The notes below the pieces were generated by a model. That model had not been told where the DNA came from. It ran no database searches and saw only the letters and a list, made by a program, of their open reading frames with translations. Positions 16,908 to 23,786 of a stretch of 52,449 nt of DNA are shown here, in pieces. Each line of letters begins with the position of its first letter. The first letter of the stretch is position 1. A program made the position numbers and the translations under genes. Source of the DNA: JAAYDH01 sp964345825 (GTDB lineage Bacteria > Bacillota_I > Bacilli_A > RFN20 > CAG-826); assembly GCA_964345825.1 (NCBI GenBank), contig CAYFSI010000003.1:1-52449 (forward strand), in the 5' to 3' direction.

Positions 16908-18566
16908 TTAATCGTTCTGCCACACAACTTTTAATCTGCCAACATTGCTATTGACTTGATCATCAGCATAAAATTCCGGGACAGCTGATCCAGTGGGAGC
17001 AGTCGAATTAAGTAGATCAATTGCAGTCTGAACAACAGAGTCGAATGCAAATTCGATATTGATAGATAAATCATCTTTTTCGATGCTCATCGTTTCATTG
17101 CCTGCTAAAGCCGTAGCAATCATGTCGAATAGGGCGGAAACAAGTTGTCCTTCTGCCTCAGAAATGGTCGTTTCTTCCGAATCGAATATGACAATTTCAC
17201 CATATAGAATTTGACGGGTGATAAATTTCATCGCAATGGATGATCTTGATGAAGAAGCGGTGGAATCATATTCGGTTACAAAGACAACATTAGTCTGGCA
17301 TCCGTTAACATTTAAGCCGATATCAAAGTAGATGAAATCGCCTTCGACGTTTGAGACAAAGTTACAGTAAAGATTATCAACTGTGATGTATTGAACGGTC
17401 GCCACTTCATCGATATAAGCGCTGACAATGAAAGTTGTCCCGATAAAATCAATATTAGCCAAGTACCCGTTTAGCTCAGCTTCAGTAATATAAGAAAGCG
17501 TTGGATCTGGACTGCTCTTGAAAGCAGCGATTTGTGGTAATGTATATGAACTAAAATCAGGAATATGAGTCAACATAATGGTGGCTGGGTCATCGCTTGG
17601 AGGAATGCCCGAGTTGTTATCAAAATAAGTATCAAAGTTTGTTTTTATGGCTCCGCTATCAGTGGCAACAATAGTACCATCTTCCATCTTGGCTTCAGTA
17701 TCATCCGCAGCTGCATCTAAAACAGTGGTTAAATCAAGATTATAACCACCATCAATATAATCATTATCCATCAATTGAGTCAGAACTAATTTTGCTTGCA
17801 ATTGTCCATCAAAATTAAAGTCTAAAATATTCTTTCCCAATAGTTCAGAAATGATTGAGAAATAGAGAGGTGTCGACACTGCTCCAGTTAAATTTTGAAT
17901 ATCGGCAATGAGATTGGCTTGGGGGTAAACAATCATTCGATCTTTTATGCTAATCTCCAAATGGAGATAATCATCTAAGATACCTTCAATATATTCATCA
18001 GTTATGTATCTAGAAACAATCGATGCAGTGAAAGAAAGGAGACCTTGGAGACGACAAAGAGCGATGTCTCTAATTTGAAAAACAAAGGCTCCGTTTACAT
18101 CATCTTCACTAATAAGTGTCTTTATAATGACTTTAGATTTAAAAAAGCCAAAGCTTAAATTGATATAAAAATCATATTTCTCACCATCAATTTTGACATC
18201 CAATTGAGGAACGTATTTTTTCACGCCGTCAGGTGATGAACTAGTCACCGCGTAGAGAAGTTGATTCAGATTATCTTGAGTAATGACTAAGTCCACCCTT
18301 TCATCTCCTGGATCAGTGGTGTTCTCCAAAGAATCCACTAAAGAGCTGCTGAACATTTCATTAATTTGCATATCAGGATCGACATTAATTGGGTTTCTCG
18401 TTGGATCAAAGAACAATCCAAAAAATGTTGCAACAGGTAAAACAACAACTATCAGTAAAAAAATTAAAAAGCCAATCCACCCTTTACCTTTTTTCTTTTT
18501 TGAGCGGGGGACTGGTTGCTTGATTGAGCTTTCATTAACGGAAAAGGAATTACTATTTGTATCCAT
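16908..18566 (-). CDS. membrane-anchored extracellular protein, function unknown
   Basis: A 552-residue protein with a short cytoplasmic tail, a KKKKGKG positive patch and one transmembrane helix (about residues 30-50), so most of it faces outside. The first external part (VDLVITQDNLNQLLYAV) faintly recalls the YpmS/DUF2140 start, but the resemblance is weak. It is acidic, lacks cysteine pairs or catalytic motifs I can name, and has several beta-rich stretches. A strong AAGGAG precedes the ATG. Monocistronic. Real coding is certain from length and composition; function is not. Confidence 0.8.
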   Translation of the reverse strand: MDTNSNSFSVNESSIKQPVPRSKKKKGKGWIGFLIFLLIVVVLPVATFFGLFFDPTRNPINVDPDMQINEMFSSSLVDSLENTTDPGDERVDLVITQDNLNQLLYAVTSSSPDGVKKYVPQLDVKIDGEKYDFYINLSFGFFKSKVIIKTLISEDDVNGAFVFQIRDIALCRLQGLLSFTASIVSRYITDEYIEGILDDYLHLEISIKDRMIVYPQANLIADIQNLTGAVSTPLYFSIISELLGKNILDFNFDGQLQAKLVLTQLMDNDYIDGGYNLDLTTVLDAAADDTEAKMEDGTIVATDSGAIKTNFDTYFDNNSGIPPSDDPATIMLTHIPDFSSYTLPQIAAFKSSPDPTLSYITEAELNGYLANIDFIGTTFIVSAYIDEVATVQYITVDNLYCNFVSNVEGDFIYFDIGLNVNGCQTNVVFVTEYDSTASSSRSSIAMKFITRQILYGEIVIFDSEETTISEAEGQLVSALFDMIATALAGNETMSIEKDDLSINIEFAFDSVVQTAIDLLNSTAPTGSAVPEFYADDQVNSNVGRLKVVWQND

Positions 18567-18660
18567 ATATGTCTCCTTAGTGAAGTGAGTTCAACTTCAT
18601 TATAAACATCATCAAAGAAATTAAAATAGTGATATGATTATTTTATTGATTACAAACTAT

Positions 18661-19869
18661 ATGAACACATTTAAGAAATTTTTCATCCGAATCTATCAAA
18701 AAATTTTATATTTTTTCACCCTCTTTTTAAAAATCAGAGAGCCTAAGGTCCTTATTGGTCCCGAGGCAATTGATAACTTGCCTAGTTTGCTTAACCAGTT
18801 AAACAAGAAGAAAGTTTTAGTAGTGACCGACGCCACAATTTCAAGCCTAGGTCTAGTTGATCCTTTGATGACTTCTCTCGTTTTAAAGCGTTTTCCATTT
18901 GCTCTATTTAATGAAGTCGAAGTAAACCCGAAGATTACTACAATTGAAAAGGGTTTAAAAATATATCTTGAAGAAGAATGCGATTGCGTCATCGCACTAG
19001 GCGGAGGTTCTGTTATGGACTGCGCGAAAGCCATCGCTGCTAGAAGCAACAATCTTTCTCAAAGTGTAAGAAATATGCATGGTTTATTAAAAATAAGACA
19101 TAAATTGCCATTGCTCATCGCTATTCCCACCACTGCAGGAACAGGAAGCGAGGCTACTTTAGCAGCTGTAGTAACTGATGAAGAACATCAAGAAAAATAC
19201 AGCATTAATGATCCTAAGCTAGTCCCCGAATTTGCAATTTTGGACTTTACTCTTCTAGAAAAGCTTCCAAATCACCTAGTTGCCACTACTGGTATGGATG
19301 CATTAACCCATGCAGTTGAAGCCTATATTGGTAAGGCCAACACGCCAAAGACAAGAAAATTTGCTCTTTCGGCAACAAAACTGATTTTTGAAAATATTAC
19401 TAAGGCCGCAACTGATGGAGATAACATTTCTTATCGTTCAAATATGCAAATTGCTGCTTATCAAGCTGGAGTAGCTTTCACAAGAGCTTACGTTGGCACT
19501 GTTCATGCTTTGGCACATGGGTTAGGCGCATATTATAATGTTCCGCATGGTTACGCAAACGCGATAATTCTTCCGATAGTATTAAAAAAATACGGCCACT
19601 CAGCCGTCAAAGCACTTTCCCAATTAGCAGATGCTGCCTCTTGTCCTGATATGGATAACGACAAAGAAAAGGCAAAATGGTTCATCGCTCAAATCGAAAA
19701 TTTGAACAAAGTTTTAGGAATCACAAATCGTTTCCACGAGATTATTAAAGAAAACGATATTTCAAAACTAGCAAATCATGCTTATAAAGAAGCTATTCCT
19801 CTTTACCCAACCCCAAAATTATTTACCAAAAAAGAATTAGAAAACTTGTATCAAGAAATACGCGCTTAG
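18661..19869 (+). CDS. iron-containing alcohol dehydrogenase
   Basis: A 402-residue group III (Fe-dependent) alcohol dehydrogenase, which would interconvert alcohols and aldehydes with NAD(P)H during fermentation. It has the nucleotide loop ALGGGSVMDCAKAIA, IPTTAGTGSEATLAAVV, and metal-binding positions in TGMDALTHAVEAYIG, VGTVHALAHGLG and YNVPHGYANA. Met at 18661 is chosen because many relatives begin about 35 residues before the conserved beta strand and an extended -10 (TGaTATGAT, 18630-18638) overlaps the longer start at 18634; the longer start cannot be excluded. The basic, aromatic N-terminal segment is an addition to the core fold. It converges with the HIT gene after 4 nt. Confidence 0.9.
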   Translation: MNTFKKFFIRIYQKILYFFTLFLKIREPKVLIGPEAIDNLPSLLNQLNKKKVLVVTDATISSLGLVDPLMTSLVLKRFPFALFNEVEVNPKITTIEKGLKIYLEEECDCVIALGGGSVMDCAKAIAARSNNLSQSVRNMHGLLKIRHKLPLLIAIPTTAGTGSEATLAAVVTDEEHQEKYSINDPKLVPEFAILDFTLLEKLPNHLVATTGMDALTHAVEAYIGKANTPKTRKFALSATKLIFENITKAATDGDNISYRSNMQIAAYQAGVAFTRAYVGTVHALAHGLGAYYNVPHGYANAIILPIVLKKYGHSAVKALSQLADAASCPDMDNDKEKAKWFIAQIENLNKVLGITNRFHEIIKENDISKLANHAYKEAIPLYPTPKLFTKKELENLYQEIRA

Positions 19870-19873
19870 TTAA

Positions 19874-20251
19874 TTAATAAATTGTTTTTGGCTTACGAAG
19901 AATTTTTCGTATTCCACCACGAGGATTATCACAATCCCCATCATATCTAGGAATAATATGCATATGACAATGCATAACTGTTTGGCCTGCTTTTTCACCA
20001 CAGTTAAAGCCAATGTTAAAGCCATCTGGGTGAAACTTTTCATCAAGATATAGTTTAACCTTCAAAGATAATTGATATAAAGCAGTTATTTCTTCTTCAG
20101 TCAAATCGAAATACGTCTTAGCATGACGTTTCGGTATTACTAATGTATGACCTTCGGAAACCGGGAAATTATCTAATATGGCATAAGCAAAATTATTTTC
20201 GAAAAGTATATCATTATTTTCTTTAATAGAGCAGAATGGACAATCAATCAT
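19874..20251 (-). CDS. HIT family nucleotide-binding protein
   Basis: A 125-residue histidine-triad protein, which hydrolyses or transfers nucleotidyl groups from substrates such as AMP-lysine or dinucleotide polyphosphates. The triad is HCHMHIIPRYDGD near residue 98, and CPFCSIKEN at the N-terminus supplies a zinc site. The start overlaps the upstream stop by 4 nt (ATGA), so translation is coupled. It is the last gene of the dTMP-type operon (dCMP deaminase, folD, ThyX-like, HIT). Confidence 0.93.
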   Translation of the reverse strand: MIDCPFCSIKENNDILFENNFAYAILDNFPVSEGHTLVIPKRHAKTYFDLTEEEITALYQLSLKVKLYLDEKFHPDGFNIGFNCGEKAGQTVMHCHMHIIPRYDGDCDNPRGGIRKILRKPKTIY

Positions 20252-20841
20252 AGGTTCTTAACATTTGTTAGTTCTAAAAAGTCGGGTAAGGTTTCACACC
20301 ACGCGCAGAAATTATGCCATTCTGTTAAGCGATGAACTCGACGTTGAATATACATGGTTTTTAGTTGTTGATAGTTTGTTGTCATTGTGGCTCCGAGACA
20401 AAATCCACAAGGTAAAGAAGCGACTAATTCTCTCCATTTAATGACTTTTTCCGGTGAATCATCGGGTATTTGCAGGTATTTTTCTTTTAGTTTCTCAACT
20501 AAGGAAAGTACTTCCGGATTGGTATCACTCACCGCTTGAGTTCTAACATCAAATTTTAATAAGCAATGCATGGTTGATTGACTGGAGACAAAATCAAACC
20601 AATGATAACGTTGGGCTTGCTTCCACCAATAAAGAGGAGCTGTAACATCCATTTGGACAATAATTCCCTTGAGAAAATTGTCATGACCTAAACCATTTCT
20701 CGCACTACCTAATTTTTGGGCCCTTAATCGATCCTTATCGGTGATATCTCCATTATCGATAACGGTTCTCATTGGGTTTCCAGAAGCCTTGTAAGCTTTG
20801 CCAAGACCGAAAACAGAAGTGTTCTTAATGTTAAATTCCAT
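20248..20841 (-). CDS. divergent ThyX-like (flavin-dependent thymidylate synthase fold) protein
   Basis: A 197-residue protein that by eye follows the ThyX plan. GH at 52-53 precedes IIVQMDVTAPLYWWKQAQRYH (60-80), which lines up with the ThyX strand ending in the RHR motif; SSQST follows at 86-90; the C-terminal half has LP (143), TTN (154) and RRVHRLTEW (167-175), matching the TxNxxxL...R...H..EW pattern. RHRxxSxNxxSxR is degenerate here (RYHWFDFVSSQST), so the active site has changed. It lies between folD (makes methylene-THF) and HIT, with dCMP deaminase (makes dUMP) upstream: exactly the substrates a thymidylate synthase needs. It overlaps folD by 11 nt; AGGAG precedes the ATG. Fold assignment is moderately sure; catalysis is inference. 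Confidence 0.6.
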   Translation of the reverse strand: MEFNIKNTSVFGLGKAYKASGNPMRTVIDNGDITDKDRLRAQKLGSARNGLGHDNFLKGIIVQMDVTAPLYWWKQAQRYHWFDFVSSQSTMHCLLKFDVRTQAVSDTNPEVLSLVEKLKEKYLQIPDDSPEKVIKWRELVASLPCGFCLGATMTTNYQQLKTMYIQRRVHRLTEWHNFCAWCETLPDFLELTNVKNL

Positions 20842-21631
20842 AATTATCTCCTACAATTTCTAATAAGTTCTCAAATAATGCTAACCTTGTCAATAAGCCG
20901 ACTCCTCCAGGGACAGGGCTTTGGAACTTAACCGGTAAATTGGCAACAGCATCCCCGTGAAGTCCGGTTTCATCACGAGTGATTCCAACATCGATGATGA
21001 TAGCATCATTTTTATATTGGAAAGAATTATCTAAGAAACCTTTTTTCCCAATTGCGACAACAATTATATCAGCATGGGAAATATAAAATTCTTTGTCTTC
21101 TCGACTTGTTTTTGAATGAAGAACAGTGACATTCGCACTCTCTTGAAGCAACAGACGAGCCATCGGTTTTCCAACGATATTGCTTCGTCCCAAAACAACT
21201 GCGTTTTTGCTTAAAATAGGGAATTGTTCATGATGAAGAAAGTTCATAATTCCTTTTGGAGTGCATGGGTATAGCTTGCTCAAAGGATGAAAACCATCGA
21301 CATCTTTATGCGGAGCGATTGCTAATTTTATTTTGTTCTCATCAATTTGCTTTGGAAGAGGCATTTGAACGATAAAGCCATCGACTTTTTTATCGTTGTT
21401 GAGTTGATTAATAACTTTTAAAACTTCCGATTCACTTGTATCGATGGGAAGTTTGATTAGTTCGGCTTTGACACCTAATTCTAGAGCATCTTTTAATTTA
21501 CCGTTCACGTATGCAGTGCTACCTGCATCTTCATTTATTTGAACAATAACTAAAAATGGAGGTCTCGTCATTTTGCTGACGATATCTCTAATTTTTTCTT
21601 TTCGAATTTTTACATACTCTTTTATCGTCAT
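20831..21631 (-). CDS. folD: methylenetetrahydrofolate dehydrogenase/cyclohydrolase
   Basis: FolD interconverts 5,10-methylene-, methenyl- and 10-formyl-tetrahydrofolate. The 266-residue protein has the catalytic Lys in STAYVNGKLKDALELGV, VDGFIVQMPLPKQI, the KDVDGFHPLSKLYPCTPKGIM loop, the NADP-site GRSNIVGKPMARLL and the C-terminal SPVPGGVGLLT. It starts one base after the dCMP deaminase stop with a GGTGA-type ribosome site. In this operon it would supply the one-carbon donor for dTMP synthesis. Confidence 0.97.
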   Translation of the reverse strand: MTIKEYVKIRKEKIRDIVSKMTRPPFLVIVQINEDAGSTAYVNGKLKDALELGVKAELIKLPIDTSESEVLKVINQLNNDKKVDGFIVQMPLPKQIDENKIKLAIAPHKDVDGFHPLSKLYPCTPKGIMNFLHHEQFPILSKNAVVLGRSNIVGKPMARLLLQESANVTVLHSKTSREDKEFYISHADIIVVAIGKKGFLDNSFQYKNDAIIIDVGITRDETGLHGDAVANLPVKFQSPVPGGVGLLTRLALFENLLEIVGDNYGI

Positions 21632-21632
21632 T

Positions 21633-22106
21633 TTATTTCACCGAAATTGATATTTCTCTTCCTTCGTATTGGCGAATTTTTACTCCTGCTAGATTAAGCA
21701 TTTTCATAGACGCTTGAACCGCAAAAGAATCTTTATACTTATTTGAAACATAGACAATTTCTTTTATGCCTACTTGAATGATAGCTTTAGCACATTCATT
21801 GCAGGGAAAAAGAGAAACATAAAGTGTGCATCCGCGTAGCGCAGTACCATTTCTGGTGTTCAAAATTGCGTTCATTTCAGCATGACAAACATAGAGATAT
21901 TTGTTATTGAGTCCTTCTCCTTTTTCCCATGAAAGTTGACAATCGTCAATGTGGCGTGGCATACCGTTATATCCAATTGATACAACTTTTTTATCATCAT
22001 CGACAATACAGGCACCGACTTGAGTGCTGGGATCTTTACTTCTTAAAGCAGAAAGTTGGGCTATACCCATAAAATATTCATCCCAATTAATAATTAATTT
22101 TTCCAT
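21633..22106 (-). CDS. dCMP deaminase (ComEB-type)
   Basis: A 157-residue zinc-dependent deaminase that converts dCMP to dUMP. The zinc site is HAEMNAILN (His and catalytic Glu) with PCNECAKAIIQ. DPSTQVGACIVDD near residue 25 is typical of the family. It is the first gene of the dTMP-related operon. A TAGAAT box lies 6 nt before the ATG with no ribosome site, so its message could also be leaderless or nearly so. Confidence 0.92.
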   Translation of the reverse strand: MEKLIINWDEYFMGIAQLSALRSKDPSTQVGACIVDDDKKVVSIGYNGMPRHIDDCQLSWEKGEGLNNKYLYVCHAEMNAILNTRNGTALRGCTLYVSLFPCNECAKAIIQVGIKEIVYVSNKYKDSFAVQASMKMLNLAGVKIRQYEGREISISVK

Positions 22107-22161
22107 GAACTAATTCTAACAAAATACAAAAGCATATCATAGTTTTTTATATATAAAAAGA

Positions 22162-22191
22162 ATGACTAAAGATGCCAAAATGCTCTATAAT
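22162..22191 (+). promoter_or_regulatory. promoter of nrdG, leaderless type
   Basis: -35-like ATGACT (22162-22167), an 18-nt spacer and -10 TATAAT (22186-22191). The ATG at 22201 follows after 9 nt without a Shine-Dalgarno. This promoter covers the two more upstream in-frame ATGs (22162 and 22180) and argues against their use. Confidence 0.5.
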
Positions 22192-22200
22192 AATAAAACA

Positions 22201-22887
22201 ATGGAATTCGTGGGAATTGATACTTTTTCGCTTCTTGACTTCGATAATTATGTTTCGGTAGTTTTATTTACTCCGACCTGTAATTTTCGTTGCCCTTTTT
22301 GTTATTATGTGGAAACCGTTTTGAGGAGTAATAGCCAAATCAATTTTGATGAAATTATGGCTTGTTTAAAATCCAAAAAAGGATTAGTTGATGCAGTAGT
22401 AATTAGCGGGGGAGAACCAACTTTGATGCCTGAACTAAAGGAAAGAATCAAACTGATTAAAAGATTAGGTTTTTTAATTAAGCTCGATACAAATGGAACT
22501 AATCCAAAATGCCTAAAAGATTTAATTGAAAACAATCTTTTAGATTATGTCGCGATGGATATAAAAAATAGTCTAGAAGCTTATCCGAAAACATGTGGCG
22601 TTTCCCAAATTAACAAGGATGACATTATTGAATCAATCGAATTATTGAAGGATAATAAAGTTCCATACGAATTTAGAACAACTCTTGTTGAAGAATATCA
22701 CGATAGAGAAAGCGTAAAAGGACTCGGCAAATTAATCTCAGGAGCTAATATTCTATATTTGCAAAAATTTGTCAATCGCGAGGGAGTCATAAAAAAAGGA
22801 CTTCACGAAGTCCCTTTTGAAATTGCGCAAAATTATCGAGTTTTACTGGAAGATTTTGTTAAGGATGTCAAATTGCGCGGTTATTAA
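22201..22887 (+). CDS. nrdG: anaerobic ribonucleotide reductase-activating radical SAM protein
   Basis: NrdG uses a [4Fe-4S] cluster and S-adenosylmethionine to place the glycyl radical on NrdD. The 228-residue protein carries the radical-SAM CNFRCPFC motif near residue 28, SGGEPTLMPEL near 67, and LDTNGT near 97. Start 22201 (MEFVGIDTF) is chosen from promoter position. It converges on trxB with a 4-nt tail-to-tail overlap, and nrdD lies just beyond, which supports assignment to NrdG over other activases. Confidence 0.88.
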   Translation: MEFVGIDTFSLLDFDNYVSVVLFTPTCNFRCPFCYYVETVLRSNSQINFDEIMACLKSKKGLVDAVVISGGEPTLMPELKERIKLIKRLGFLIKLDTNGTNPKCLKDLIENNLLDYVAMDIKNSLEAYPKTCGVSQINKDDIIESIELLKDNKVPYEFRTTLVEEYHDRESVKGLGKLISGANILYLQKFVNREGVIKKGLHEVPFEIAQNYRVLLEDFVKDVKLRGY

Positions 22888-23786
22888 CCAATATATTTAA
22901 CGGCTTCAAGAGCGGCGATTGCCCCATCATTAAGAGCTGTTACGATTTGTCTAACAACTTTTTTTCTAGTGTCTCCAATTGCGTATAAACCATCGGTCTT
23001 GGTCTTCATATTATCGTCCGTAACAATAAAACCTTTATCGAGATCTACTAAATCTTTATATATTTCATTGTGGGGTAATTGGCCGATCGCAACAAAAACA
23101 TTGTTTGTCTTATATTCATGGAGTGAATGATCCTTAGTGTTTTCAAAAACTAAGCCGGTTAATTCATTATCTCCTTTATATTCAATTAAATTCATCCATG
23201 GAGTGATGATAATGTTCTCGGTTTTTTTAACTTTTTCGATGAGAATTTCCTCGCCGAAAAGTTTATCAAATAAAGTGAACATATAGACTTTTGGACAATA
23301 GTTTGAAAGTAACATTGCATACTGTAATGCGGTATTAGCATCGCCAATTAAATAAGCATCCTGATCCTTATAAAAAGCTCCATCGCAAACTGCGCAAAAA
23401 GAGATTCCCTTTCCTGTGAGTTTATCTTCTCTTGGAAGGTTCATATGGCGGTGTGTAACTCCATTTGCGATAATGACCGTTTTAGCGAGATGCTCACCAT
23501 AATTTGTGGTGACTTTAAAAATGTCGTTTTCTTTTTTTATTTCCGAAACATCTTCCAATTCAAATTCTGCTCCTAAATCATTAATTTGGGAGAACATTTG
23601 ATCAGATAATTCAAGGCCAGAGATGGCTTTAACTGAGGGGTAGTTTTCCACTCTAGGTGAGGTTGCAATTTGCCCACCAAAGTTTTCTTTTTCCAAAATC
23701 AAAACGTTTTTGCCACTTCGAAGGACATATAAAGCTGCCGTCATTCCTGCCGGACCGCCACCAATAATTAGAACATCATGAACCAT
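22884..23786 (-). CDS. thioredoxin reductase-like flavoprotein without canonical NADPH motifs
   Basis: A 300-residue low-molecular-weight thioredoxin-reductase-type flavoprotein. FAD motif IIGGGPAGM (7-15), redox CAVC (131-134) and C-terminal FAD loop YAIGDTRKKVVRQIVTALNDGA are intact. The NADPH domain is not: the usual GGGxSA reads GDANTA (148-153) and the HRRxxxR motif is missing (VYMFTLFDKLFG). Reductases lacking these motifs are known that take electrons from ferredoxin or flavodoxin rather than NADPH. It overlaps nrdD by 11 nt and probably reduces the thioredoxin domain fused to NrdD. The electron donor is inference. Confidence 0.87.
   Translation of the reverse strand: MVHDVLIIGGGPAGMTAALYVLRSGKNVLILEKENFGGQIATSPRVENYPSVKAISGLELSDQMFSQINDLGAEFELEDVSEIKKENDIFKVTTNYGEHLAKTVIIANGVTHRHMNLPREDKLTGKGISFCAVCDGAFYKDQDAYLIGDANTALQYAMLLSNYCPKVYMFTLFDKLFGEEILIEKVKKTENIIITPWMNLIEYKGDNELTGLVFENTKDHSLHEYKTNNVFVAIGQLPHNEIYKDLVDLDKGFIVTDDNMKTKTDGLYAIGDTRKKVVRQIVTALNDGAIAALEAVKYIG

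Noticed and set aside
3341..22139. Shared 13-mer ACAAAAGCATATC upstream of 3392 and 22201
   Set aside because: AT-rich 13-mers are expected to recur by chance in 52 kb, and its distance to the promoters differs between the two sites.
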